A stretch of 64,000 nucleotides of DNA from Nocardioides sp. SYSU D00038 (lineage in GTDB: Bacteria; Actinomycetota; Actinomycetes; Propionibacteriales; Nocardioidaceae): positions 186,001 to 250,000 of the forward strand of contig NZ_JAFFJT010000014.1 in NCBI RefSeq assembly GCF_016924665.1, in the 5' to 3' direction. The notes under the pieces were generated by a model that was given only the letters and a program-made list of their open reading frames with translations, had not been told where the DNA came from and ran no database searches. Made by a program: the position numbers and the translations under genes. Shown in pieces: positions 1-7,498 of this stretch (positions are counted from its first letter, which is position 1; each line of letters opens with the position of its first letter).

Positions 1-696
1 CGGCCGCCCGGCGAGCTCCTGCACGGTGGCGTGCAGCCAGGCGGTCAGCCCGCCCTGGGCGCCCGGCCGGTCGCTCAGGCCGCTCACGACGCCGAAGGAG
101 TTGTCGCGGACGACGTCCGGTGCGTCGGCCAGCACGCTGCCGACCCGGATCGCCACCAGGAGGACCGCTGCCGCCGCCAGCCCGACGACGACCAGCGGCC
201 CGGCGGCGAGCAGCGCCCCCGGACCGGCGACCGCGACCGCCCCGGCTGCCAGGGCCAGCAGCACGCCGACGGCCGCCAGCACCAGCACGGCGGTGCGCGA
301 GACCCCACCGCGGTCGCGCCACAGCACCCCGACCACCCGTCGCACCCGCGCCGCTGGCGACCCCGGCTGCCGGGCCGACCAGAAGGCGTCGTAGAGCGTG
401 CGGGTCGACTCGGCGGGGGCGAACAGCCGCTCGAGCAGGGTGCGCCCCGCGGTGTCGGTGGCGGCCAGCCGCCCCGGCAGGTCGGCCAGCGTCTCGAACC
501 CGCCGGTCTCACGGCCGAGCTCGGCCGCGGCCGCCGCGACCGCGCCGATCGCGCCCGCCGAGGAGCCGCCCACCGATCGCAGCCGGTGGTCGCGGGCGAT
601 CTCGACGATCGCGGGCGGGTAGACGATGCCGCTGGTCACCCCGCCCTTCAGCACCAGGTCGCACTCGAACGGGAGCCGAGACCTCACGTCGCTCAT
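1..696 (-). CDS. Patatin-like phospholipase, 3' part outside window
   Basis: The first 232 codons of a gene that runs off the left edge. The N-terminus carries the patatin signature: an oxyanion-hole segment KGGVTSG at residues 17-23 and a GSSAG nucleophile elbow (Ser46). This predicts a Ser-Asp acyl hydrolase acting on membrane lipids. The catalytic Asp would lie beyond the edge. Unusually, a long hydrophobic stretch (about residues 135-190, probably two membrane helices) follows soon after the elbow. The protein is therefore probably membrane-anchored. The ATG start is supported by a TACGGT hexamer at 703-708 placed 6 nt upstream, as for a leaderless message. Family is clear; substrate unknown. 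Confidence 0.8.
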   Translation of the reverse strand, partial: MSDVRSRLPFECDLVLKGGVTSGIVYPPAIVEIARDHRLRSVGGSSAGAIGAVAAAAAELGRETGGFETLADLPGRLAATDTAGRTLLERLFAPAESTRTLYDAFWSARQPGSPAARVRRVVGVLWRDRGGVSRTAVLVLAAVGVLLALAAGAVAVAGPGALLAAGPLVVVGLAAAAVLLVAIRVGSVLADAPDVVRDNSFGVVSGLSDRPGAQGGLTAWLHATVQELAGRP

Positions 697-702
697 GCGC
701 CG

Positions 703-708
703 ACCGTA
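703..708 (-). promoter_or_regulatory. Putative -10 of leaderless patatin-like gene
   Basis: TACGGT on the minus strand, 6 nt before the ATG. The same geometry recurs before many genes of this window. Confidence 0.4.
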
Positions 709-754
709 GGCGGCGACGCCGACTCCCGCCACGGCCGGCGCGATCGGGCTGCGG

Positions 755-1531
755 TCAGGGTGCGGGCGAGGGCTGGGCGTCGGCGTCGGTGAACGGCGTG
801 CCGCCGCCGAGCGAGTCGCTGACCGCCCCCGGCTCCAGCACCCGGTACGGCGCCGCCGAGGCGACCGCGCGGCCCTGCAGCGCGGCCACCGGGAGGCCGA
901 CCCGCGACGCGACCAGCAGCAGGTTGCCGCCGCGGCGGCCGCGCAGGGTCGCCGGCTCGGCGCTCACGACCAGCTCGGGCAGCCGCTCCCGCACCCCGGC
1001 CACCACCCGGCGGGTCCAGGCGAACGGCGCCCGGTCGGCCAGGTTGGCCAGCAGCAGCCCGTCGGGGGCCAGCGCCGCGGCCCACCCGGCCACCGCCTCG
1101 GCGGTCACCAGGTCGGCCGGGACCCGGCCCTCGTCGTAGGCGTCGAGCACCAGCACGTCGGCGGCGCCCGGACGCAGCCCGGCCTGCCCCGACCGCCCGT
1201 CGACCGGGCGGACCTTGATGCCGGCCCCGCGCGGCAGGGGCAACCGGTCGCGGACCAGGGCGGTGAGCTCCTCGTCGGGCTCGAGCACCACCTGGTGGGA
1301 GCGCGGCCGGGTGGCGGCGACGTAGCGCGGGAGGGTCAGCCCGGCGCCGCCGACGTGCACGAGGTGCACCGGCTCCCCCGGCGGCCGGCACAGGTCGACC
1401 ACGTCGGCCATCCGGCGCACGTAGTCGAAGACGATCCGGGTCGGCCGCTCGAGGTCGACGTGGGACTGGTCGCGGCCGTCGCGGCGGACGACGTACCCGG
1501 CGAGGTCGGCGACGATCTCGACCCGCGGCAC
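755..1531 (-). CDS. Spermidine synthase-like class I methyltransferase-fold protein
   Basis: 258 aa with a GTG start. The central part has the Rossmann/SAM-fold pattern of spermidine synthase-like proteins: a glycine loop (VHVGGAGLTLPRY, about residues 59-71), then VLEPDEEL, then DVLVLDAYD. Actinobacterial proteins of this group usually lack proven aminopropyltransferase activity, so the reaction is unknown. It reads in the same direction as its two neighbours, ending 58 bp before the patatin gene starts. No transmembrane segments are seen. Fold is fairly sure; the substrate is a guess. Confidence 0.75.
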   Translation of the reverse strand: MPRVEIVADLAGYVVRRDGRDQSHVDLERPTRIVFDYVRRMADVVDLCRPPGEPVHLVHVGGAGLTLPRYVAATRPRSHQVVLEPDEELTALVRDRLPLPRGAGIKVRPVDGRSGQAGLRPGAADVLVLDAYDEGRVPADLVTAEAVAGWAAALAPDGLLLANLADRAPFAWTRRVVAGVRERLPELVVSAEPATLRGRRGGNLLLVASRVGLPVAALQGRAVASAAPYRVLEPGAVSDSLGGGTPFTDADAQPSPAP

Positions 1532-1554
1532 CCGGTGAGGCTACCGGCCGGGCG

Positions 1555-2142
1555 TCAGCCGCCGTGCGGCGTCGGGCGGTAGACCAGCTCCTGGATCCGC
1601 CCGTCGAGGAGCCGGCTGTCGAGCAGCTCGAGGTCCAGGTCGCCGAACCCGTCGAAGACCGGGCGGTCCCCCGTGCGGCCCGAGACGACCGGGAACACCG
1701 AGACCTGCACCCGGTCGACCAGGCCGGCGGCGACCAGGGACCGGTTCATCGAGAGGCTGCCGTGGGAGCGCAGCGGCACGGACGACGAGGCCTTCAGCCG
1801 GGCGACCACGTCGACCGCGTCGCCGTGCTCGAGGGTGACGTCGGGCCAGTCGAGGTCGTCGGGACCGAGGCTGGTCGACACGACCGTGGTGGGCTGGTCT
1901 CGCATCAGCGCGTTGACGTCGTCGAGCTCGGCGAGCTCGCCGGTGCGCGGCCCCATGAAGCGCACGAACTGCCGGAAGGTCCGCGCACCCAGCACCATCC
2001 GCTGCCCGGGGTCGTAGGCGGCCCGGCGCCGGTCGAGGAACTCGGGGCCCTGCTTGCCCCAGTAGCCGCCCCAGTCACCGTGCTCGTCGTAGGAGCCGTA
2101 GCCATCGAGGGTGCAGAACACGTCCCAGGTGTAGTCGCTCAT
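1555..2142 (-). CDS. Dihydrofolate reductase-family protein (RibD C-terminal type)
   Basis: 195 aa. It starts with the typical MSDYTWDVFCTLDGY N-terminus and has the G-R-TF motif (VLGARTFRQF). A later LVAAGLVDRVQVSVFPVVSG segment is the usual core of the RibD C-terminal/YyaP-like family of NADPH-dependent reductases. True DHFR activity is not implied; most members have no known substrate. ATG start at 2142, 24 bp upstream of the spermidine-synthase-like gene. A two-unit 73-bp repeat separates it from kshB. Confidence 0.85.
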   Translation of the reverse strand: MSDYTWDVFCTLDGYGSYDEHGDWGGYWGKQGPEFLDRRRAAYDPGQRMVLGARTFRQFVRFMGPRTGELAELDDVNALMRDQPTTVVSTSLGPDDLDWPDVTLEHGDAVDVVARLKASSSVPLRSHGSLSMNRSLVAAGLVDRVQVSVFPVVSGRTGDRPVFDGFGDLDLELLDSRLLDGRIQELVYRPTPHGG

Positions 2143-2190
2143 GCCGGGATGGACCGGACCTGGGCCCGGGAGTCATCGCCGGACCCGGCG

Positions 2191-2336
2191 GCGGTGAGCC
2201 AGCCCCCGTTCCCACGCCACGAACGGCGGCCCACCCACCGCCGCCCGGGGCGGCCAGCGGGCAGCGGTGACCCAGCCCCCGTCCCCACGACGCGGACGGC
2301 GGCCCACGCACCGCCGCCCGGTACGCACGCGGCCGG
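2191..2336 (+). repeat. 73-bp tandem repeat, locus 1 (2 units)
   Basis: Two consecutive units begin at 2191 and 2264 with GCGGTGAGCC / GCGGTGACCC and continue with CAGCCCCCGT. The spacing is exactly 73 bp. The unit has the same period and layout as the arrays at 51422 and 60968. It lies 20 bp beyond the 3' end of kshB. The interval 2143-2356 holds no gene. Confidence 0.8.
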
Positions 2337-2356
2337 ACCGCGCGGCCCGGGCCGGC

Positions 2357-3460
2357 TCAGTGGTAGGTGACCTTGACCGTGTCGGTCACCGGCACCGACT
2401 GACAGCCCAGCCTGATGCCGTCGGCCAGGTCCTCGTCGTCGAGGACGTCGTTGTGCAGCATCTTCACCTCGCCCTCCAGCAGGCGGACGGCGCACGCCGA
2501 GCACTCGCCCTCGCGGCAGGAGTACGGCGCCTTCACGCCCTTGGCCTCGAGGTGCTCGAGCATCGTGGTGCCGGGCGCCCAGTCGTCGAAGGTGTGCTCC
2601 TGGCCGTCGAGCTCGACCTCGAGCCGCACCGGGCCCTGTGGCTGGTCGGCGTCGCCGGCGGGGTCCTGGGCGGTGTCGTCGGCGTCCGACTCCGCCGCCT
2701 CGATCTCGTGCTCGGCCTGCTCCTGCTGCCCGGCGTCGCCGAACGGGTTGCCGCCCAGGGAGACGAACTTCTCCTGGTGCCGGCGCTCGCGCGGGAGGCC
2801 CAGCTCCTTGAGCGCCGCGACCGTCAGCTTCATGAACGGTGCCGGGCCGCAGACAAACGCGTCGTAGGAGGCGTACGGCGCCGCGAACGCCCTGACCTGC
2901 TCCTGGCTCGGCAGCCCCTGCACCGACTCCAGCCAGTGCACGACGAGCAGCCGGTCCGGGTGGTCGGCGGCGAGCCGGCGGAGCTCGTCGGCGAAGATCA
3001 CCGACCGCTCGTCGCGGTTGGCGTAGAAGACCACGATCCGCCCGGTGCCCTGCTGGAGCGCGGTGCGGGTGATGGAGATGACGGGGGTGATACCGCTGCC
3101 GCCGGCGAACAGCAGCAGGTCGGCGCTGAGCGAGGCCGGGGTGAAGATGCCGCTCGGTGGGAGCGACCGGATGGTGTCGCCGACCCGGAGGTGGTCGCAG
3201 ATCCAGTTCGAGGCGTAGCCGTCGGCGGTGCGCTTGACCGTGACCGTGAGGTCGCCGCCGCCGACCGGGCTGCTCGACAGCGAGTAGCAGCGCGCGGCCA
3301 CCCCCGTCCGGTCGCTCGGCACGGCCAGGGTGAGGAACTGCCCCGGCTTGTAGGCGAACGCTTCCTCGGCGCCCTCGGGCACGGCGAACGACACCGAGTG
3401 GGCGTCGGCGGTCTCCTCGACGACGTCGACGACCGTCAGGACGTAGGACTCAGGATCCAC
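2357..3460 (-). CDS. kshB: 3-ketosteroid 9alpha-hydroxylase, reductase component
   Basis: Supplies electrons from NAD(P)H to KshA for 9alpha-hydroxylation, the step that leads to B-ring opening. About 367 aa with three domains: an FAD-binding barrel (RCYSLSSSP), an NAD-binding domain (FAGGSGITPV, then FVCGPAPFM), and a C-terminal plant-type [2Fe-2S] ferredoxin domain with CREGECSAC and a last Cys in LGCQS. An acidic linker of about 35 residues joins the reductase and ferredoxin parts. The start is uncertain. The frame is open much further upstream. GTG at 3460 is chosen because GGAG lies 9 nt before it and homology-like sequence begins there; a TTG at 3490 is an alternative. In M. tuberculosis kshB is distant from kshA, whereas here they are neighbours. 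Confidence 0.92.
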   Translation of the reverse strand: MDPESYVLTVVDVVEETADAHSVSFAVPEGAEEAFAYKPGQFLTLAVPSDRTGVAARCYSLSSSPVGGGDLTVTVKRTADGYASNWICDHLRVGDTIRSLPPSGIFTPASLSADLLLFAGGSGITPVISITRTALQQGTGRIVVFYANRDERSVIFADELRRLAADHPDRLLVVHWLESVQGLPSQEQVRAFAAPYASYDAFVCGPAPFMKLTVAALKELGLPRERRHQEKFVSLGGNPFGDAGQQEQAEHEIEAAESDADDTAQDPAGDADQPQGPVRLEVELDGQEHTFDDWAPGTTMLEHLEAKGVKAPYSCREGECSACAVRLLEGEVKMLHNDVLDDEDLADGIRLGCQSVPVTDTVKVTYH

Positions 3461-3579
3461 GGGAACGGGCTCCGCTGGCTCGGGCGACAAGGACTGAGGG
3501 TTGGGACGGGGACTGGGGCGGGACTGCGGGGAGCGGCTGGAGGACCCTACGGGGGCGGGCCCGGGAGCGGCCCGGCGGC

Positions 3580-3882
3580 CTAGTAGCCGTCCTCGGCGCC
3601 GATCGGGATGCGTCCCTCGCCCGCGGCCGCGTCGATGCTGGCCACCAGCCGGGGGCAGGCGGCGTGCACCGGCCGGCCCTCGGGCCGCCGGTCCATCCGC
3701 GAGAACTCGGGGCAGTGGCCCAGCGCCTCCTCGTTCCACTGGATCGAGGTGTGGTGCTCGCTGTTCTTCTTCACCGCGACCCGCGCCAGGCAGTCGAGGC
3801 ACTCGACCTCGGTGAGCCGCGCGGAGGTGTAGAGCCGCTGGTCCTCGAGGGTCTCGGGACTCGTCGGCACGAAGGACGCCAT
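3580..3882 (-). CDS. Small conserved Cys-containing protein between kshA and kshB
   Basis: 100 aa, starting 4 nt after the kshA stop, so almost surely co-translated with it. It contains ECLDCLARV (a CxxC pair) followed by GHCPEF and HAACPRL, four cysteines in all, which could bind zinc or an Fe-S cluster. No signal peptide or membrane segment. A similarly small protein is, as far as I recall, encoded beside kshA in mycobacteria (Rv3527), but I cannot confirm homology here. Position suggests an accessory role for the KshAB oxygenase. Function unknown. Confidence 0.8.
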   Translation of the reverse strand: MASFVPTSPETLEDQRLYTSARLTEVECLDCLARVAVKKNSEHHTSIQWNEEALGHCPEFSRMDRRPEGRPVHAACPRLVASIDAAAGEGRIPIGAEDGY

Positions 3883-3886
3883 CGGC

Positions 3887-5101
3887 CTAGGTGCCCGTCA
3901 TCGCCGAGTCGGGCGCGACGTCGTCGGAGGCCTCGGCACTCCTGCCGGCGGCGTCGCCGTCCTCCTCCGCCTTGCGGCGCAGGTTCTCGGCGACCTCCTC
4001 CTGCCAGTACTCGTTGGCCTTGGTGGTGTCGACCTCGAACTCGAAGCGGTCGGTCATCTCGGCGGTGACGTCGGCGCGGTCGACGTAGAACTGCTCGTAC
4101 CAGCGGCGCAGCTGGTAGACCGGCCCGTCCTCCTCGCACAGCAGCGGGTTCTGCACCGGTGCCTTGTTGAGCCAGATGTGCACGTCCTGCTCGAAGCCCT
4201 CCTTGAAGGTCTCCGAGTAGCGGCGCCCGATGTACTGCGCGGTCTCCTCGTCGACGCCCTCGGGCTTCTTGACGCACACGCCGTACTGGAGCTTGAAGGA
4301 GTTGTGGCTCGTCGGCACGTGGCAGTTGATCAGGATGACCTCGGTCTCGAAGCCCTTGTAGTCGACGTTGAGCCAGTTGATCATGTACGACGGCCCGTAG
4401 TAGCTGGCCTCCGACTTCAGCACCAGGTCGGCGTCACCGTAGCCGCTGCCGCCGACGTCGGGCCGGCCCTTGGACTCCATGAACTGGGTGGCGACGTGAC
4501 CCTCGAACACGTTGCGGAAGCTCGTCGGGAACGCGAAGTGGATGTAGAAGAAGTGCGCCATGTCGACGACGTTGTCGATGATCTCGCGGCAGTGCGCGGT
4601 CGGCACGTCGAGCACCTCCCACGTCCAGTCGGTGTAGGCGTCGGTGCCGACACCGGGCAGCTCGGGGGGCAGCACGTCGAGGTCGGGCTCGGAGCCCTCG
4701 TGGTCGTGCCAGACGAGCACCTGGTCGTTGCGGATCACGACGGGGTAGCGCTGGGTGCGGGCGCGCAGCGGCACCCGACGGGCGTAGGGGATCGACTTGC
4801 ACCTGCCGTCGCCGCCCCACCGCCAGTCGTGGAAGGGGCAGGCGATCTCGTCGCCCTTGACGGTGCCCTGGGTCAGGTCGCCGCCCATGTGGCGGCAGTA
4901 GCCGTCGAGCACGTTGATCTCGCCCCGGGAGTCGGCCCAGACGACGAGCTTCCCGCCGAACGCCTCCACGGCGTGGGGCTTGCCGTCGGTGAACATCGAC
5001 CTCAGGCCCAGGCAGTGCCAGCCGCGGGCGAACCGCTCCGGAGGCGCGCCCTGGTCGAGGGCCCGGGCGCCGCTGCCGACGCCGGTGCTGGTCTGGCTCA
5101 T
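3887..5101 (-). CDS. kshA: 3-ketosteroid 9alpha-hydroxylase, oxygenase component
   Basis: 404-aa Rieske non-haem iron oxygenase that hydroxylates C9 of androstadienedione-type steroids (or their CoA thioesters). The Rieske ligands are Cys69/His71 (YCRHMGG) and Cys88/His91 (CPFHDWRW). The mononuclear iron site is in DNVVDMAHFFYIH, with Asn177, Asp180, His183 and His188. The length matches the family. ATG at 5101 follows a GGGAGAG ribosome-binding site. A KstR-type operator at 5154-5165 lies in the intergenic space shared with divergent fadE26. Confidence 0.96.
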   Translation of the reverse strand: MSQTSTGVGSGARALDQGAPPERFARGWHCLGLRSMFTDGKPHAVEAFGGKLVVWADSRGEINVLDGYCRHMGGDLTQGTVKGDEIACPFHDWRWGGDGRCKSIPYARRVPLRARTQRYPVVIRNDQVLVWHDHEGSEPDLDVLPPELPGVGTDAYTDWTWEVLDVPTAHCREIIDNVVDMAHFFYIHFAFPTSFRNVFEGHVATQFMESKGRPDVGGSGYGDADLVLKSEASYYGPSYMINWLNVDYKGFETEVILINCHVPTSHNSFKLQYGVCVKKPEGVDEETAQYIGRRYSETFKEGFEQDVHIWLNKAPVQNPLLCEEDGPVYQLRRWYEQFYVDRADVTAEMTDRFEFEVDTTKANEYWQEEVAENLRRKAEEDGDAAGRSAEASDDVAPDSAMTGT

Positions 5102-5153
5102 CGCATGCCTCTCTCCCGCACGGGTGCGTACCCGACGACAGTAGCCGAAAACG

Positions 5154-5165
5154 AGAACACGTTCT
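5154..5165. promoter_or_regulatory. KstR-type operator, kshA / fadE26
   Basis: AGAACACGTTCT, a perfect AGAAC-N2-GTTCT palindrome matching the KstR core TNNAACNNGTTNNA. On the plus strand its right end merges into TAGTCT (5165-5170), a likely -10 box 6 nt before the fadE26 ATG. A bound repressor would therefore block that promoter directly. Confidence 0.85.
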
Positions 5166-5176
5166 AGTCTGACGCC

Positions 5177-6364
5177 ATGCGCGTAGCCCTGGATCCCGAG
5201 CACCTCGCCCTGCGGGCCGAGCTGCAGGAGTACTTCGCACAGCTGGTCACCCCCGAGCGTAGGGCCGGCCTGGCCTCCGCGACCGGGGAGTTCGGCGAGG
5301 CGGGTGTCTACAAGGAGGTGATCCGCCAGATCGGGGCCGACGGCTGGCTGGGCATCGGCTGGCCGAAGGAGTACGGCGGCCAGGACCGCTCGATGGTCGA
5401 GCAGCTGATCTTCACCGACGCCGCCGCGGTCGCCGGCGTGCCGATCCCCTACCTGACGCTCAACACCGTGGGGCCGACGATCATGCGCTACGGCACCGAG
5501 GAGCAGAAGGAGTACTTCCTCCCCCGCATCCTGGCCGGCGACCTGCACTTCTCGATCGGCTACTCCGAGCCCGGCTCGGGCACCGACCTCGCCTCGCTGC
5601 GCACCCGGGCGGTCCGCGAGGGCGACGAGTGGGTGATCAACGGCCAGAAGATGTGGACCTCGCTCATCCAGTACGCCGACTGGATCTGGCTCGCCTGCCG
5701 CACCGACCCCGACCTACCCCGCCACAAGGGGCTGTCGATGATCCTGGTGCCGGCGCAGGCCGACGGCGTCTCCTACACCCCGGTGCACACCGTCGCCGGG
5801 GTCGGCACCTCGGCGACGTACTACGAGGACGTGCGGGTGCCGGCCGAGAACCTGGTCGGCGAGCTCAACGGCGGCTGGTCGCTGATGACCAACCAGCTCA
5901 ACCACGAGCGGGTCTCGCTGACCTCCGCCGCGCCGACCATCCACTCCCTGCGCCTGGTGCGCGAGTGGGCCCAGCAGACCAAGAACCCCGACGGCCAGCG
6001 GGTGATCGACACCGAGTGGGTGCAGGTCGCGCTGGGCCGGGTGCACGCGCGGGTCGAGGCGCTCTCGCTGCTGAACTGGAAGCTGGCCGCCGACGCCGAC
6101 GCCGGGGTGGCGCTGTCGCCGGCCGAGGCGTCCGCGATCAAGATCTACGGCTCCGAGCTCAACACCGAGGTCTACCGCACCCTGATGGAGGTCGTCGGCC
6201 CGCACGCCGGGCTGACCGCCGACTCCCCCGGCGCCGCGCTCGCGGGCCGGCTCGAGCGGTTCCACCGCGCCTCGCTGGTGATGACCTTCGGCGGCGGCAC
6301 CAACGAGATCCAGCGCGACATCATCGGCTACGTCGGACTTGGCCTGCCGGCCGCGAAGCGCTGA
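5177..6364 (+). CDS. fadE26: Acyl-CoA dehydrogenase FadE26/ChsE4-type
   Basis: 395 aa. Partner of FadE27 in the alpha2-beta2 heterotetrameric acyl-CoA dehydrogenase that oxidises the C5 side chain of 3-oxo-cholest-4-en-26-oyl-CoA. Strongly resembles M. tuberculosis Rv3504 throughout, for example in NGQKMWTSLIQYAD, SIGYSEPGSGTDLA and FGGGTNEIQRDIIG (C-terminal FAD/CoA motif). Start at ATG 5177, apparently leaderless. First gene of fadE26-fadE27-fadD17, the same order as Rv3504-Rv3506. Confidence 0.95.
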   Translation: MRVALDPEHLALRAELQEYFAQLVTPERRAGLASATGEFGEAGVYKEVIRQIGADGWLGIGWPKEYGGQDRSMVEQLIFTDAAAVAGVPIPYLTLNTVGPTIMRYGTEEQKEYFLPRILAGDLHFSIGYSEPGSGTDLASLRTRAVREGDEWVINGQKMWTSLIQYADWIWLACRTDPDLPRHKGLSMILVPAQADGVSYTPVHTVAGVGTSATYYEDVRVPAENLVGELNGGWSLMTNQLNHERVSLTSAAPTIHSLRLVREWAQQTKNPDGQRVIDTEWVQVALGRVHARVEALSLLNWKLAADADAGVALSPAEASAIKIYGSELNTEVYRTLMEVVGPHAGLTADSPGAALAGRLERFHRASLVMTFGGGTNEIQRDIIGYVGLGLPAAKR

Positions 6365-6384
6365 CGCGCACGGAGGAGACGACC

Positions 6385-7488
6385 ATGGACTTCAGCTTCA
6401 CCCCCGAGCAGGACGAGGCGGCCGCGCTCGCCGCCCGGATCCTGGGCGACCGGGCCACCAACGAGCGGATGCAGGTAGTCGAGGCCGCGGGCTCGCGGTT
6501 CGACGCCGACCTGTGGCAGGAGCTCGCGGGCGCCGGGCTGCTCTCGCTCGCGGTGCCCGAGGAGCACGGCGGCGCCGGGCTCGGCCTGGTCGAGCTGGCC
6601 CGGGTGCTGGTCGAGGTCGGCCGCGTGGTCGCGCCGGTGCCGCTCGCCGTGCACGGCCCGGCCGCGCTGCTGCTGGCCGAGCTCGCCGGTGACGAGGAGA
6701 AGGAGCAGTGGCTGGTGGGCGCGGCGACGGGTGAGCGGATCCTGACCGCCGCGGTCGCCGAGGAGCGCTCCCACCTGCCGGCCCGGCCCACCGTGACCGC
6801 CCGCGGCGAGGGCGACGGCTGGCGGCTGACCGGGTCGAAGTCGATCGTCCGCGCCGGCACCGTGGCCGCGCTCTTCCTCGTCACCGCCACCACCGACGAG
6901 GGCGTCGGCGTCTTCCTCGTCGAGCCGGGGCAGCCCGGGGTGGCCACCACCGAGGGCCGCACCAGCGACCGCGACGTCGTGGTCCGGCTCGACCTCACCG
7001 AGGCGCCCGGCCGGCTCGTGGGCGGGCTCGACGGTGCCGCCGCGGCGCGCCTGGGCCAGCTGCTCGTCGCGTGCTCGTGCGCCGAGCAGCTCGGCGTCAC
7101 CGAGGGGGCGCTGCGGCTGACCTCGGCGTACGCCGGAAGCCGCGAGCAGTTCGGCCGCCCGATCGGCACCTTCCAGGCGGTCTCGCAGCGGCTGGCCGAC
7201 GGCTTCATCGACGTGCTCGCCCAGCGGCTCACGCTGTGGCAGGCGGTCTGGCGGCTGGCCGAGGGCCTGCCCGCCGAGACCGAGGTCGCGAGCGCCAAGC
7301 TGTGGGCCGCCGACGCCGGCCACCGGCTCGCCCACACCACGGTGCACGTGCACGGCGGGGTCGGCATCGACCTCGACGGCGAGGCCCACCGCTACTTCAC
7401 CTCCGCCAAGAGGTTCGAGTTCCTGTTCGGCGGCGCCACCGAGCAGGCGCTGGCGATCGGCCGCAGCCTGGCCACCGAGCCGGCCTGA
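6385..7488 (+). CDS. fadE27: Acyl-CoA dehydrogenase FadE27/ChsE5-type
   Basis: 367 aa, second subunit of the FadE26-FadE27 heteromer. Typical acyl-CoA dehydrogenase layout: helical N-terminal domain with VPEEHGGAGLG, a shortened middle domain, and a C-terminal domain with SREQFGRPIGTFQAVSQ. The C-terminal FAD motif (FGGATEQALAIG) is less canonical than in its partner. A GGAGGAG ribosome-binding site precedes ATG 6385, 20 bp after fadE26. KstR-controlled operon by context. Confidence 0.93.
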   Translation: MDFSFTPEQDEAAALAARILGDRATNERMQVVEAAGSRFDADLWQELAGAGLLSLAVPEEHGGAGLGLVELARVLVEVGRVVAPVPLAVHGPAALLLAELAGDEEKEQWLVGAATGERILTAAVAEERSHLPARPTVTARGEGDGWRLTGSKSIVRAGTVAALFLVTATTDEGVGVFLVEPGQPGVATTEGRTSDRDVVVRLDLTEAPGRLVGGLDGAAAARLGQLLVACSCAEQLGVTEGALRLTSAYAGSREQFGRPIGTFQAVSQRLADGFIDVLAQRLTLWQAVWRLAEGLPAETEVASAKLWAADAGHRLAHTTVHVHGGVGIDLDGEAHRYFTSAKRFEFLFGGATEQALAIGRSLATEPA

Positions 7489-7498
7489 CCCCGGCCCG

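Noticed and set aside
4491..4520. GAACACGTT inside kshA as a KstR site
   Set aside because: Lacks the second GTTCT half and lies deep in coding sequence.
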